NCBI RefSeq assembly: GCF_002863005.1
Contig: NZ_PKDG01000038.1
Coordinates: forward strand, 1-54,673
Source: Pseudoxanthomonas sp.
GTDB taxonomy: Bacteria > Pseudomonadota > Gammaproteobacteria > Xanthomonadales > Xanthomonadaceae
Direction: 5' to 3'
Length of the DNA stretch: 54,673 nucleotides
Part shown: positions 26,510-36,854 of the stretch, in pieces
How the letters are laid out: each line of letters begins with the position of its first letter
Numbering within the stretch: position 1 is the stretch's first letter
Translations under genes and position numbers: made by a program
The notes under the pieces: generated by a model
Seen by the model: only the letters and a program-made list of their open reading frames with translations
Database searches by the model: none
Told to the model about the DNA's origin: nothing

Positions 26510-26797
26510 CTACATGCCGCTCATGCCGCCCAATAGTGCCAGACCGCCGAACAAAAAGAACCAGAGCGCCATCAGGATCGGGCCGATCAGCGCCGATGCG
26601 ATCGCCCAGTTCAACGCCTTCCGTGACGCGTCCTGTGCGCCGGCCAGATCGCCCGCCGCCCGCTTTCCATCCACCTGCGCGGCGAACACGATGGAGACGA
26701 TGCCCAGCGGCAGGCAACAGAACAGCGTGGTGAGGATGGCCCATACCAGATGGTTGGGAACATAGGGTCCGTGCGTGGAGGGCGGCAGGCTGCTCAT
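26510..26797 (-). CDS. CD225/dispanin-family small membrane protein (copy 2)
   Basis: A 95-residue paralogue of the copy at 26131-26466 with the same plan: VPNHLVWAILTTLFCCLPLG, loop VDGKRAAGDLAGAQDASRKAL, second helix, and a Gly-rich tail. It lies 43 bp upstream and is probably the first gene of the operon with DUF2752. Confidence 0.82.
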   Translation of the reverse strand: MSSLPPSTHGPYVPNHLVWAILTTLFCCLPLGIVSIVFAAQVDGKRAAGDLAGAQDASRKALNWAIASALIGPILMALWFFLFGGLALLGGMSGM

Positions 26798-26910
26798 GCG
26801 GTTCTCGCGGAAAGACGGAGGGCAGGGCGGGGCCGCCGCCGTGCGCGGTGACGCGTGATGGAAGAAGCCCCTGCCGTCAGCCTAGCCGGTAACCCGGCGC
26901 TGCGGAAGCA

Positions 26911-28809
26911 TCACGCGGCATCGCCCCGCAACGCGCGCACCTTCGCCTCCAGCGCGTCCGCATCCACGGTCGCGCCGTCCATCGGCTCGCCGGCCATGAC
27001 CTCGACGTGCGCGCGGAATCGCCGTGGTACGCGCATGCGGCCGAGCCGCGAGTCGCGCCGGCTCCACATGCTGGCCCACATGCCCTTCAGCGCCATCGGC
27101 ACGACGGGGACCGGGCGCCGCTCGAGGATCTTCTCGACGCCCGACTTGAACGCGGCTATATCGCCGTCCTTCGTCAACGCGCCTTCCGGGAAGATGCCCA
27201 CGATCTCGCCCTCGGCCAGCGCCTCGTCGATCTCCTCGAACGCGCGCTGCATGAGTTCGGGATTCTCCCGGGCCCCGGCGATCGGGATGGCCTTGGCGGT
27301 GCGGAAGATCCAGCTCATCACCGGGATGTTGAAGATCTTGTAGTACATGACGAAGCGCACCGGGCGCGGGATCGTGGCCGCCAGGATCAGCGCGTCCATG
27401 TAGCTGACATGGTTGCAGACGATCAGTGCCGGGCCTTCGTCGGGGACGTTCTTCTCGATGCCGTGGAGGCGCAGCCGGTACAGCGCGCGCACCAGCACCC
27501 AGCTGAGGAAACGCATCAGGAACTCGGGCACGATCGTGAAGATCCAGATGGCGACCGCGGCGTTGGCGATGGCCAGCGCGAGGAACATCTGCGGACTGGT
27601 CCAGTCCAGCCCTCGCTGGAGGGCGAGACCCGTCAAGGCCGCCAGCACGATGAAGCCGGAGTTCTGGATGTTCAGCGCCGCGAACACGCGCGCCATCTCA
27701 GAGGCGCGCGTGCGGCTCTGGATCAGCGCGAACAGCGGCACCACGAAGATGCCGGTGAACAGGCCGATACCCACCAGATCAATGATGATGCGCACGCTGC
27801 CGGGCTGGCGCACGAACTGCGCCAGGTCCAGTCCTCCGACCGGCGCCAGGCCGGGGCGCGCGAAATACAGGTCCAGCAGGAAGGCCGTCATGCCGGCCGC
27901 GCCGACGGGCACCAGGCCGATCTCGACGGTGCGGCCGGACAGTTTCTCGCACAGCAGCGAGCCGATGCCGGTGCCGACGGAGAACAGTGCCAGTGCCGCC
28001 ACGTAAAGCGTGGCGGAATCGCCCGGCGCACCGAGATGCAGTTCGGCATACGTGGGCAGCTGCGAGGTCAGCAGCGTGCCGAAGAACCAGAACCACGACA
28101 CGCCCAGGATGGCGTTGCGCACGGCCAGTTGCTGTTTGGCCATGCGCAGCACGACCAGCGACTCGGGGATCGGATTCCAGTTGATCTTCAGGTCCGGCGC
28201 GCCGGCATCCATGCGCGGGATCAGCCGCGACAACGCGTTGCCCAGCAACGCGAGCAGCACGATGGCGACGGCGGCCGCCTGCGGGCCGTGGGCGCCGGCC
28301 ACCTGGAAGATCATGCCGCCGGCGATCATGCCGCACAGGATCGAGATCGACGTGCCCATCTCGACCAGGCCGTTGCCGCCTGTCAGCTCCTCCGGCTTGA
28401 GGATCGACGGCAGCACGGAATACTTCACCGGTCCGAACAACGTGGACTGCACGCCGGTACAGAACAGGGCGACCAGCAGCACCGGCATGTTCTGCAGCAG
28501 GAAGCCCACCGCGGCCAGCGACATGATCACGATCTCCATCGTCGTGGTGATCACGATCAGGCGGTGCTTCTCCAGTTTCTCCGCGATCTGGCCGGCGATT
28601 GCCGAGAACAGGAAATACGGCAGGATGAAGATGGCCGGCGCGATGATGGCGTAGAGCGCGCGTTCGTCGGTGCTGGCGCCCAGGAAGATCAGCAGGCCGA
28701 TGATCGCCTGCCGGTACACGTTGTCGTTGAAGGCGCCGAGCGCCTGGACGGTGAAGTACGGCAGGAACCGCCGTTGCGTCAGCAGCGAAAACTGGCTGTG
28801 GCTGGACAT
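26911..28809 (-). CDS. LplT-like MFS transporter fused to PlsC-type acyltransferase
   Basis: A 632-residue fusion. Residues ~10-420 are a 12-helix major-facilitator domain of the lysophospholipid-flippase type (AFNDNVYRQ near the start). Residues ~450-620 are a PlsC acyltransferase with NHxxxxD (His467, Asp472) and FPEG (540-543). In E. coli LplT and Aas act together to bring lysophospholipid inward and re-acylate it; here both are on one chain and the AMP-ligase part of Aas is absent. The ATG at 28809 follows ggaggg; upstream in-frame residues look non-coding. Acyl donor (ACP or CoA) unknown. Confidence 0.88.
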   Translation of the reverse strand: MSSHSQFSLLTQRRFLPYFTVQALGAFNDNVYRQAIIGLLIFLGASTDERALYAIIAPAIFILPYFLFSAIAGQIAEKLEKHRLIVITTTMEIVIMSLAAVGFLLQNMPVLLVALFCTGVQSTLFGPVKYSVLPSILKPEELTGGNGLVEMGTSISILCGMIAGGMIFQVAGAHGPQAAAVAIVLLALLGNALSRLIPRMDAGAPDLKINWNPIPESLVVLRMAKQQLAVRNAILGVSWFWFFGTLLTSQLPTYAELHLGAPGDSATLYVAALALFSVGTGIGSLLCEKLSGRTVEIGLVPVGAAGMTAFLLDLYFARPGLAPVGGLDLAQFVRQPGSVRIIIDLVGIGLFTGIFVVPLFALIQSRTRASEMARVFAALNIQNSGFIVLAALTGLALQRGLDWTSPQMFLALAIANAAVAIWIFTIVPEFLMRFLSWVLVRALYRLRLHGIEKNVPDEGPALIVCNHVSYMDALILAATIPRPVRFVMYYKIFNIPVMSWIFRTAKAIPIAGARENPELMQRAFEEIDEALAEGEIVGIFPEGALTKDGDIAAFKSGVEKILERRPVPVVPMALKGMWASMWSRRDSRLGRMRVPRRFRAHVEVMAGEPMDGATVDADALEAKVRALRGDAA

Positions 28810-28954
28810 GCGCCCTCCATGGGTTGCGCGCAGCCTAGCAAATCGCGATGGCGATGCGCGCCGCTGCGCCCGACAGTGTTCCGTCGATGGCATTGAAGGG
28901 CAGAGGGGGCAGGGGGATAGTGGCCGCCCCACGTCGTCCGGTATCGCCCCGTCC

Positions 28955-30061
28955 ATGAGTCGCCTGTTCTCGCCCCTCGCGCTGGGGCCGCTGTCGCTTT
29001 CCAACCGCATCGTCATTGCGCCGATGTGCCAGTACTCCTCGGAGGAAGGCCGCGCCACCGCATGGCACGCCTTCCATTGGCCCAACCTCGCGCAGTCCGG
29101 TGCCGCCCTGGCGATCATCGAGGCCACCGCCGTTGAAGCGCGCGGCCGCATCAGCTGGGCGGACCTCGGCCTGTGGGACGACACCACCGAAGCCGCGTTC
29201 GCCAACGCGCTGGCGGCGACGCGCCGCTACTCCAGCATGCCGATCGGCGTGCAACTGGCGCACGCCGGCCGCAAGGCGTCCACGCATCGTCCCTGGGACC
29301 ACCACGGCGCGCAGATCGCGCCGGACGCACCGCACGGCTGGCAGACAGTGTCGGCTTCGCCGGTCGCCTACGCCGAGGGCCAGCATGCGCCGGACGCGCT
29401 GGATCAGGCCGGCATCGATGCCGTCGTCGCCGCGTTCGCCGACAGTGCGCGTCGCGCCGTGCGACTCGGGCTGCAACTGATCGAGATCCACGCCGCGCAC
29501 GGCTATCTGCTGCACCAGTTCCTGTCGCCGTTGAGCAACCAGCGCGATGACGCCTACGGCGGCACGCTGGAAAATCGCATGCGCCTCGCGCTGCAGGTGT
29601 TCGACGCCGTCAAGGCTGCCGTGCCGGCGTCGGTGGCGGTCGGTATCCGCATCTCGGCCACCGACTGGGTCGACGGCGGGTGGGATCTCGCGCAGAGCCT
29701 CGTGCTGGCGAAGGCGCTGGATGCGCGCGGCTGCCATTTCATCCATGTATCGAGCGGCGGCCTGCATCCGGCGCAGCGGATCGCGCTGGGGCCGGGCTAC
29801 CAGGTGCCCTTCGCCGAGGCGATCAAGCGCGAGGTGGCGATGCCGGTCATCGCCGTCGGCCTGATCACCGAACCGCAGCAGGCCGAAGACCTCCTGGTGC
29901 AGGACCGGGCCGACGCGATCGCCATCGCGCGCGGCATCCTCTACGACCCGCGCTGGCCGTGGCATGCCGCCGCAGCGCTGGGAGCGAAGGTCGCCGTCGC
30001 GCCGCAATACCTGCGCAGTGCGCCGCGCGAGCACGCGGCGAGTTTCGTGCAGGCGGAGTAG
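28955..30061 (+). CDS. Old yellow enzyme-family NADH:flavin oxidoreductase (YqjM/XenA-like)
   Basis: A 368-residue FMN ene-reductase acting on activated C=C bonds, nitro compounds or quinones. Cys25 in APMCQYS is the redox-tuning Cys of the XenA/YqjM class, and HAGRKAS and HAAHGYLLHQFLSPLSN give flavin and substrate-binding His residues. ATG 28955 opens directly at the conserved SRLFSPLALG. It is transcribed away from the LplT-PlsC gene and ends 4 bp from purD, which converges on it. Confidence 0.92.
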   Translation: MSRLFSPLALGPLSLSNRIVIAPMCQYSSEEGRATAWHAFHWPNLAQSGAALAIIEATAVEARGRISWADLGLWDDTTEAAFANALAATRRYSSMPIGVQLAHAGRKASTHRPWDHHGAQIAPDAPHGWQTVSASPVAYAEGQHAPDALDQAGIDAVVAAFADSARRAVRLGLQLIEIHAAHGYLLHQFLSPLSNQRDDAYGGTLENRMRLALQVFDAVKAAVPASVAVGIRISATDWVDGGWDLAQSLVLAKALDARGCHFIHVSSGGLHPAQRIALGPGYQVPFAEAIKREVAMPVIAVGLITEPQQAEDLLVQDRADAIAIARGILYDPRWPWHAAAALGAKVAVAPQYLRSAPREHAASFVQAE

Positions 30062-30065
30062 ACGG

Positions 30066-31358
30066 TCAGTCGTCCGCGCGTTCGCGCGCGATCGCGCGCC
30101 AGCCGATGTCGGTGCGGTGGAATTCGTTCGTCCATCGCACCTTGTCCACGCCTGCGTACGCATGTCTTTGCGCATCGGACACCGAATCGCCCAGCGCTGC
30201 GACGCACAGCACGCGCCCGCCGGCGCTGACCACGCGACCTTCGGCATCCAGCGCGGTACCGGCATGGAAGACCTTGGCCGTGGCCGGCACCTCGTCCAGC
30301 CCGAGGATCACGTCGCCGGTCACCGGCGTCTCCGGATACGGTGAGGCGGCCATCACCACGCCGAGCGACGGGCGTGGATCCCACTGCGCCTCGGCGGCGT
30401 CCAGGCGGCCGTCGATGGCCGCTTCGACCAGCTCCACCAGGTCGGACTTCAGGCGCAGCATCACCGGCTGCGTTTCCGGGTCGCCGAAGCGCACGTTGAA
30501 TTCGATGACCTTGGGCGCGCCGGCCGCATCGATCATGAGTCCCGCATACAGGAACCCGGTGAACGGCACGCCGTCGGCGAGCATGCCCTGCACGGTGGGA
30601 TTCACCACCTCGCGCATCACGCGCGCATGCACGTCCGCCGTGACCACCGGCGCCGGCGAATAGGCGCCCATGCCCCCCGTGTTGGGGCCGGTATCACCGT
30701 CGCCCACGCGCTTGTGGTCCTGGCTCGTCGCCATCGGCAGGGCGGTGTTGCCATCCACCATCGAAATGAAGCTGGCTTCTTCGCCGTCCAGGAATTCCTC
30801 GATCACCACGCGCGCGCCGGCGTCGCCGAAGGCATTGCCCGACAGCATGTCGCGCACCGCGTCTTCGGCTTCCTGCAAGGTCATCGCCACGATGACGCCC
30901 TTGCCCGCTGCCAGGCCGTCGGCCTTGACCACGATCGGGGCGCCTTTCTCCCGGAGGTACGCCAGTGCGGCGTCCACGTCGGTATGCACCGCGTAGAACG
31001 CGGTCGGGATGCCGTGGCGTGCGAGGAAGTCCTTGGCGAACGCCTTGCTGCCTTCCAACTGCGCCGCTGCCGCCGTGGGGCCGAAGATGCGCAGCCCGGC
31101 CAGACGGAAGCGGTCCACCACGCCGGCCACCAGCGGCACTTCGGGGCCGACCACGGTCAGGCCCACGCCTTCGGCCCGCACCAGCGCAAGCAGGCCTTCG
31201 ATGTCATTGGCCTTGACGGCGGCGTTGCGGCACTTGGCCTCGGTCGCGGTGCCGGCGTTGCCGGGCGCCACGATCACCTCGTCCACGCGCGGCGACTGCG
31301 CCAGCTTCCACGCCAGCGCGTGCTCACGACCGCCGGAACCGATCACCAGGACTTTCAA
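30066..31358 (-). CDS. purD: Phosphoribosylamine-glycine ligase PurD
   Basis: A 430-residue ATP-grasp enzyme for the second step of purine synthesis. It starts with TTG 31358 ([17 protein letters not shown]) with gaggaa upstream. Family marks are [25 protein letters not shown] and [11 protein letters not shown] longer in-frame reading would overlap the lipoprotein gene and is rejected. It is the last gene of the fis-purH-lipoprotein-purD run. Confidence 0.95.
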   Translation of the reverse strand: MKVLVIGSGGREHALAWKLAQSPRVDEVIVAPGNAGTATEAKCRNAAVKANDIEGLLALVRAEGVGLTVVGPEVPLVAGVVDRFRLAGLRIFGPTAAAAQLEGSKAFAKDFLARHGIPTAFYAVHTDVDAALAYLREKGAPIVVKADGLAAGKGVIVAMTLQEAEDAVRDMLSGNAFGDAGARVVIEEFLDGEEASFISMVDGNTALPMATSQDHKRVGDGDTGPNTGGMGAYSPAPVVTADVHARVMREVVNPTVQGMLADGVPFTGFLYAGLMIDAAGAPKVIEFNVRFGDPETQPVMLRLKSDLVELVEAAIDGRLDAAEAQWDPRPSLGVVMAASPYPETPVTGDVILGLDEVPATAKVFHAGTALDAEGRVVSAGGRVLCVAALGDSVSDAQRHAYAGVDKVRWTNEFHRTDIGWRAIARERADD

Positions 31359-31368
31359 GGGGCTTTCC

Positions 31369-31797
31369 TCAGGGCTGGGCCGGCGCGTCGGCCGGCGGGC
31401 TCGCGCAGGCGCGCGCGGGGAGGGCGACTTCGAAGAACAGGACATCTTCGCGGTCCACGAAGCGGCGTACGAGCACCGCTTCGGTATCGAGCAGCGGCAT
31501 GATCTCGGGACGTCCGCACAGGTCGCGCAGCGCGGCCTGCTCACTGTCCTTCAGTGCGTCGAAGCCGGGGGCGCCGCGCGTCTTCGCGGCGCTGCCGGCC
31601 GGACTGCGCACCAGCAGGACCAGGCGGTCGCCGTCGACGGACACCGATTCGGTGACCAGGTCCTCGAAGTAGGGCGCCGGCAAGGTAGCGGCGATCCGCG
31701 TCCTCGCTTCCTGCACGGGCTGCCGCGTGTCCGAGCACCCGGCCAGGGCACACGCCGCGATCATCGACGCCAGCACGGTGGATACGTTGCGAGTCAT
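31369..31797 (-). CDS. Small predicted lipoprotein between purH and purD
   Basis: A 142-residue protein with a signal peptide ending in the lipobox LAGC (Cys21), then about 120 soluble residues including a second Cys pair (LCGRPE and ARACASP) that may form a disulfide. ATG 31797; 44 bp after purH and 10 bp before purD. I recognise no family. It is probably co-transcribed with the purine genes, though no link to purine metabolism is evident. Confidence 0.75.
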   Translation of the reverse strand: MTRNVSTVLASMIAACALAGCSDTRQPVQEARTRIAATLPAPYFEDLVTESVSVDGDRLVLLVRSPAGSAAKTRGAPGFDALKDSEQAALRDLCGRPEIMPLLDTEAVLVRRFVDREDVLFFEVALPARACASPPADAPAQP

Positions 31798-31841
31798 GTC
31801 CTGCGCTGCTCCTCGAATGCCCGACGACGCGGCGAAGAATC

Positions 31842-33428
31842 TCAGTGGCGGAAGTGGCGGACGCCGGTGAACACCATCGCGATGCCGTGCTCGTCCGCCG
31901 CGGCGATCACCTCGCTGTCGCGCATCGAGCCACCCGGCTGGATCACCGCCTTGATGCCGGCGGCGGCGGCGGCGTCGATGCCGTCGCGGAACGGGAAGAA
32001 GGCATCGCTGGCCATCACCGAACCCTCGACCACCAGGTTCGCATCGGCCGCCTTGATGCCGGCGATGCGCGCCGAATACACGCGGCTCATCTGGCCGGCG
32101 CCGACACCGATGGTGCGATGGTCCTTCGCATAGACGATGGCGTTGGACTTCACGAACTTGGCGACCTTCCAGGCGAACAGCAGGTCGGCGAACTGCGCGT
32201 CGGTCGGCGCGAGTTTCGTCACCACCTTCAATTCGTCGCGTGTCACCACGCGGTCGTCGGCCGTCTGCAGCAGCAGGCCGGAACCGATGCGCTTGGTGTC
32301 GATGAAGCCGGGCGAGGCAGCCGCCATCGGGATGCGCAGCACGCGCACGTTGGCCTTCTTCGTCGCGTAGTCGAGGGCGGCGGGCTCGTAGTCCGGCGCG
32401 ATCAGGACTTCGACGAACTGGCGGTCCAGGATGACCTTCGCCGTGGCCGCATCCAGCGTGCGGTTGAACGCGATGATGCCGCCGAACGCGCTGGTGGGGT
32501 CGGTGGCGTACGCGAGCTCGTATGCATCCCCGCAGGCCACGCCCACGGCAACGCCGCACGGGTTGGCGTGCTTGACGATCACGCACGCCGGCGCGTCGAA
32601 CTGGCGCACGCATTCCCATGCCGCATCGCTGTCGGCGATGTTGTTGTAGCTGAGCTCCTTGCCCTGCAACTGCTCGAACGTGGCCAGCGAGCCGGGCGCG
32701 GGATACAGGTCGCGATAGAACGCGGCCTGCTGGTGCGGATTCTCGCCGTAGCGCAGGTCCATGACCTTGACGAAGCTGCCGTTCGCCTGCGCGGAGAAGG
32801 CGCTGCGCACCGGTACCGCGCCGGAGGTGTCGGTGATCGCGGACAGGTAGTTGCTGATCGCCGCGTCGTACTGCGCCACACGGTTGAACGCCGCCACCGA
32901 CAGCGCGAAACGGGTGTCCGCCGACAGCGCACCATCGTTGGCGTCGAGTTCGGCCACCAGGCCGGCGTACTGCGACGGATCGGTCGCGACGGCGACGCGC
33001 GCGAAGTTCTTCGCGGCCGAGCGCAGCATGGCCGGGCCGCCGATGTCGATGTTCTCCACCGCCTCCGCCAGCGTGCAGTCGGCCTTCGCGGTGACCGATT
33101 CGAACGGATACAGGTTCAGCACCAGCAGGTCGATCGCGCCGATGCCGTGTTCGGCCATCACCGCGTCGTCGGTGCCGGCACGTCCCAGCAGTCCGCCGTG
33201 CACCTTGGGGTGCAGCGTCTTGACCCGGCCATCCATCATTTCCGGGAAGCCGGTGACGTCGGCGACATCGCGCACGGCCAGGCCCGCGTCACGCAGTGTC
33301 CTGGCGGTGCCGCCGGTGGACAAGAGTTCGACATCGCGCGCCGCCAGCGCGCGCGCCAGCTCGAGCAGGCCGGTCTTGTCGGAAACGGACAACAGCGCCC
33401 GACGCACGGGCTGGAGATCAGGAGTCAT
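31842..33428 (-). CDS. purH: Bifunctional AICAR transformylase / IMP cyclohydrolase PurH
   Basis: A 528-residue enzyme for the last two steps to IMP. The N-terminal cyclohydrolase domain (about 1-200) shows [17 protein letters not shown] and [10 protein letters not shown]. The transformylase domain has [19 protein letters not shown] and a [10 protein letters not shown] segment. It lies 62 bp downstream of fis. Confidence 0.97.
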   Translation of the reverse strand: MTPDLQPVRRALLSVSDKTGLLELARALAARDVELLSTGGTARTLRDAGLAVRDVADVTGFPEMMDGRVKTLHPKVHGGLLGRAGTDDAVMAEHGIGAIDLLVLNLYPFESVTAKADCTLAEAVENIDIGGPAMLRSAAKNFARVAVATDPSQYAGLVAELDANDGALSADTRFALSVAAFNRVAQYDAAISNYLSAITDTSGAVPVRSAFSAQANGSFVKVMDLRYGENPHQQAAFYRDLYPAPGSLATFEQLQGKELSYNNIADSDAAWECVRQFDAPACVIVKHANPCGVAVGVACGDAYELAYATDPTSAFGGIIAFNRTLDAATAKVILDRQFVEVLIAPDYEPAALDYATKKANVRVLRIPMAAASPGFIDTKRIGSGLLLQTADDRVVTRDELKVVTKLAPTDAQFADLLFAWKVAKFVKSNAIVYAKDHRTIGVGAGQMSRVYSARIAGIKAADANLVVEGSVMASDAFFPFRDGIDAAAAAGIKAVIQPGGSMRDSEVIAAADEHGIAMVFTGVRHFRH

Positions 33429-33490
33429 GGAGGACGACGGTGCGGAGCGGGGCGCGAATTATAACGCGCTGCAGCACGGCGTCCGGTGCC

Positions 33491-33763
33491 TCAGGCCAGC
33501 CCGTAATCCTTGAGCTTCTTGCGCAGCGTTGCGCGATGGATGCCGAGCATGGCGGCCGCGCGGCTCTGGTTGCCGTCGCAATGGTTCAGCACTTCCACGA
33601 ACAGTGGGATTTCCATCTCGCGCAGCACGATCTCGTACACATCGTCGGCTTCGCAGCCGTCCAGGTCGCGCAGGTAGCGGCGCACGGACTGCGCGACATG
33701 CTCGCGCAACGGCGGGCGCGACGCGGTGCGAGGCGTGTCCTGGCGTGTGGAGGCAGCGTTCAA
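33491..33763 (-). CDS. fis: DNA-binding protein Fis
   Basis: A 90-residue nucleoid protein and growth-phase regulator. The C-terminal helix-turn-helix [20 protein letters not shown] is nearly invariant in gammaproteobacteria. The N-terminus is Arg/Pro-rich and variable. Placement downstream of prmA recalls the dusB-fis arrangement of enterics, but with a DUF3426 gene in place of dusB. Confidence 0.95.
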   Translation of the reverse strand: MNAASTRQDTPRTASRPPLREHVAQSVRRYLRDLDGCEADDVYEIVLREMEIPLFVEVLNHCDGNQSRAAAMLGIHRATLRKKLKDYGLA

Positions 33764-33883
33764 ACGGATCCCCTGGGCGCTACGGAAGCAGGTGCCGCCT
33801 TGTGCTTGTGGGTATTCGGCGGGGGGACGAGTCTAGCGCCTGATCGCGGCGCATGCATCCGCTTTTTTCATGAACCCGCGCGT

Positions 33884-34819
33884 TTAACGGAAGTCGAAGG
33901 AAAACGCGACGACGCTGGCGCTGGGCTCGCGTATGCGCACGGCGACCTGCGCACTCTGGCCGGGGCCGATGGCGGTGACTGCCTCGCCTTCGGCCAGGTA
34001 TTCCTCTGGTCGCAGGGCGCGTGCGCCCAGCGTGCGCCCATCCGCATCCTTCAGCGTCAGCAGGATGATGGGCCAGCCCTGCGCCCAGCGCGCTTCATTG
34101 CGGAACGTGGCCTGCGCCAGCAAGGTGCCGGGCGTGTCCAGCAGCGGGCGGACGTCGCGACTGAGCATGGTGAACGCAGCGGGTTCGCGCCAGATCGGTA
34201 CATCACAGCGGGCGATGCCGCACAGCGCGACGACGATGGGCCGCCAGCCGGCCTGCATCGCGAGCCTCGCGCGGTCCGCGACGATGACCTGCATGCACAG
34301 CAGCGCCGACAGCGCGGCGACGATGGCCCACTGCAGGCGCGCGCGCTTCGCATGCACCGGCGTGGTGCGTGTCCGATGAAGGAAGCGGGGCCCTGTCGCC
34401 TTGCGCGCGACGGGTACGTCGAGCGTGCTGGCGGTTGCGGTTGCGGTTGCGGTTGCGGTTGCGGGCGCGTGGGAACCAGCGGAGGCAGGATCGCGCGGCG
34501 TGATCGCGTCTTCGTCGATCGCAGGCGGGAGTGGCGGCGTCTCCTCGCCGATCATCTGGGCAGGCGCGTCCATCGACGGCGCGGACGTCGCAGGCGACGC
34601 TTCCTGCTCACCCATCGCCGCGTCGGATGCGTCCGGCCCCGATGCAGTCGATACGGGATCCGGCGCGGCGTGCAGCAGGGTCACGAAGCTGGGGGCCGGC
34701 GTGGCGACATCATCCTTCGTGACCAGCGCCTTGCCGCAGCGCGGACAGTCCGCCGGCGTCGCGCCGGAGCGCGGATCGCGGGCGACAAGGAACTGGCAGT
34801 GCGGGCAGGCCGTGAACAT
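33884..34819 (-). CDS. Zinc-ribbon and DUF3426 membrane protein
   Basis: A 311-residue protein with an N-terminal zinc ribbon (Cys5, Cys8, Cys25, Cys28; MJ0042 type), a long low-complexity acidic/Ala/Pro linker, a single membrane helix (about 165-185) and a periplasmic DUF3426 domain. A pentuple hexanucleotide repeat in the gene encodes an Ala-Thr run in the linker. The gene sits 49 bp after prmA. Function unknown. Confidence 0.82.
   Translation of the reverse strand: MFTACPHCQFLVARDPRSGATPADCPRCGKALVTKDDVATPAPSFVTLLHAAPDPVSTASGPDASDAAMGEQEASPATSAPSMDAPAQMIGEETPPLPPAIDEDAITPRDPASAGSHAPATATATATATASTLDVPVARKATGPRFLHRTRTTPVHAKRARLQWAIVAALSALLCMQVIVADRARLAMQAGWRPIVVALCGIARCDVPIWREPAAFTMLSRDVRPLLDTPGTLLAQATFRNEARWAQGWPIILLTLKDADGRTLGARALRPEEYLAEGEAVTAIGPGQSAQVAVRIREPSASVVAFSFDFR
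34431..34460. repeat. Hexanucleotide microsatellite (GCGGTT)5
   Basis: Five perfect gcggtt units followed by a partial sixth (gcgggc). Inside the DUF3426 gene they encode alternating Ala and Thr on the minus strand. Each unit is two codons, so gain or loss keeps the frame. Confidence 0.95.
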
Positions 34820-34868
34820 GGCGGCTATTCAACCATGCTCGTCCGCGGGCGTGTTGTGACCGGCTGCG

Positions 34869-35783
34869 TCAGCGGCGGATGCCGTCGATGCGCATCCAGT
34901 CGCCTTCCTGCGTGGCGGACAGTGCATCGAACCAGGGGGCATAGCGGGCCAGCAGTTCGTCTTCCTGCCCCTTGAGGATGCCGGACAGCGCGATGCGGCC
35001 CCCCGCCGCCACGCGCGCGGCGAGCACGTCGGCGAGGGCGTCGAGCGCCGACGCGAGGATGTTCGCCACCACGACCGGATAGGTGGCGGCCGGTTCGTCA
35101 TCCGGCAGGTAGACGTGGAAATGCGCATCGACACCGTTGCGTTGCGCATTGTCGGCGCTCGCCAGCAGGGCCTGAGGATCGTTGTCGACGCCGGTCGCGT
35201 GCGCGGCGCCGAGCTTCAGCGCGGCCAGTGCGAGGATGCCGGAGCCGCAACCGAAGTCGAGCACGCGCTGGTCCTGCAGCAGGCCCTCGCCCGCGAGCGT
35301 GTCCAGCCAGCGCAGGCACAGCGCCGTGGTCGGGTGCGTGCCGGAGCCGAACGCCAGCCCGGGATCGAGGCGCACGATCGCCGCATCGTCGCCCGCCTCC
35401 TCGGGCACCTCATGGTTCCACGGCACGATGAACGTGCGTGCGCCGAAGCGCATCGGCTTGAACTGGTCCAGCCATGCGCGTTCCCAGTCCTCGTCCTCGA
35501 CCTTGCGGAAACCCGCCTGCGTCCAGTCGAGTCCCGGATCGAAGGCTTCCAGTGCGGCCAGCAACGTCAGTGCATCGGCGTCCGCATCGAACAGCGCGGT
35601 CAGCACCAGTGATTTCCACAGCGGCGTCTCGCCGACGCCGGGTTCCAGGATGGCGCGCTCGTTGCCGGTATCGGCGTCGGCATCCAGCAGGGTCACCGAC
35701 AGGGCGCCCACGTCGTCGAGCGCATTCTCGTAGCGAGGCTGCTCGGCTTCGGTGCAGCGCAGTGAGAGTTCCAGGTAGGGCAT
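34869..35783 (-). CDS. prmA: Ribosomal protein L11 methyltransferase PrmA
   Basis: A 304-residue SAM-dependent enzyme that trimethylates L11. The N-terminal L11-recognition domain ([10 protein letters not shown]) and the SAM-binding [19 protein letters not shown] are plain, and [12 protein letters not shown] holds the catalytic-site motif. It is the first gene of the prmA-DUF3426-fis-purH-purD run on the minus strand. Confidence 0.96.
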   Translation of the reverse strand: MPYLELSLRCTEAEQPRYENALDDVGALSVTLLDADADTGNERAILEPGVGETPLWKSLVLTALFDADADALTLLAALEAFDPGLDWTQAGFRKVEDEDWERAWLDQFKPMRFGARTFIVPWNHEVPEEAGDDAAIVRLDPGLAFGSGTHPTTALCLRWLDTLAGEGLLQDQRVLDFGCGSGILALAALKLGAAHATGVDNDPQALLASADNAQRNGVDAHFHVYLPDDEPAATYPVVVANILASALDALADVLAARVAAGGRIALSGILKGQEDELLARYAPWFDALSATQEGDWMRIDGIRR

Positions 35784-35918
35784 GTCGGCCGGGCGGGGGA
35801 ATGGACAGGCTGGGATTGTCTCACGCGCCCGCGGCTGCCCCGCGCCTGCGCGTGATCGCGGTCAAGGACGCGCGTGCGCCACGTTGTAAGGGGTGGCGGG
35901 CACCGGGATAATGCGCGC

Positions 35919-36854
35919 GTGCCCCGGAAGCTGCTGCTGCCGACGATGCTGGTGGGCCTGCTGGGTGTGCTGGCGTGGATGCCGCTGCGCCAGGCGGGTT
36001 GGCTGCCGCATGCCGGAGGATCGGGAGAGGCCCCGGCCATTGCGCACGACGGGGATCCGTCCGCACTTGCGACACCGGACGCGATGCTGCGCCCCATGTC
36101 GGCGCGGACCGTGCCGGTCTTGTCGCCGTTGCGGCGCGCGTTCGAGGACAGCACCGACCTGTTCGCCTATTCGCGCGAACTCATGGTGCTCGCCGCGGCT
36201 GGAGATGCGGATGCCATGTGGCTGTTGAGCCTGGTGCAGGATCACTGCGCGGGCTACGCGGCCGATCCCGCAGGCTATGTGCAGGACACGCGCGTGATCG
36301 CCGGCCTGGGATTGTCGAATGGTGCTGCGATGCTGTCCGCCCGCCAGCGCGTGCAGCAACGCTGCGCACGCTTCATGCCGGCGGACGGTTTCTCGTCGGC
36401 GACGGTCTTCACGCGTCGCCTGCAGGCGGCGCAGGCCGGCAGCCTGGCGGCGGAAGCCGCGCTGCTGGCGATGGAGCAGCCCTTGCGGGAAGGCGACGAC
36501 TACCAGCGCGACCTGGTGCAGCGCGTACTCGATTCGGGCGATCCGTTCGCCTACCTGGCCATCGCGCCGGCGATGGGCACGATCGGCAGCGGCCGTCGCG
36601 ACACGCTGGGCGAGGTGTCGGGCAGCGAACTGACCGAGATCGCCTGGCGCGTGGCGGCCTGCCGGCTCGGCATGGACTGCAGCCCCGGCGGCACGATGAT
36701 GACCAACTACTGCGTCAACGGCGGCATCTGTTCGCAGGACGAATCGCAGGATTTCACCACCTTCGCGCGCGATGCCGGTGTGCCGCGCCAAGGTCGGGAC
36801 AACGTGGACGAGATGGTGGGCACGTTGCTGTCCCACCCGGGAGTGGAAGGATGA
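35919..36854 (+). CDS. Unrecognised single-pass or exported protein
   Basis: A protein of about 311 residues from GTG 35919 (ggga precedes it; the true start is uncertain). A hydrophobic N-terminal segment (LLLPTMLVGLLGVLAW) looks like a membrane anchor or signal, then a helical domain rich in Ala with a Cys-containing C-terminal half (CRLGMDC...YCVNGGIC). It overlaps the next gene by ATGA, so the two probably work together. I recognise no family. Confidence 0.65.
   Translation: MPRKLLLPTMLVGLLGVLAWMPLRQAGWLPHAGGSGEAPAIAHDGDPSALATPDAMLRPMSARTVPVLSPLRRAFEDSTDLFAYSRELMVLAAAGDADAMWLLSLVQDHCAGYAADPAGYVQDTRVIAGLGLSNGAAMLSARQRVQQRCARFMPADGFSSATVFTRRLQAAQAGSLAAEAALLAMEQPLREGDDYQRDLVQRVLDSGDPFAYLAIAPAMGTIGSGRRDTLGEVSGSELTEIAWRVAACRLGMDCSPGGTMMTNYCVNGGICSQDESQDFTTFARDAGVPRQGRDNVDEMVGTLLSHPGVEG

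Noticed and set aside
27007..28896. 629-codon plus-strand frame opposite the LplT-PlsC gene
   Set aside because: Rich in His, Arg, Gln and Asp without hydrophobic core; shadow of the minus-strand gene.
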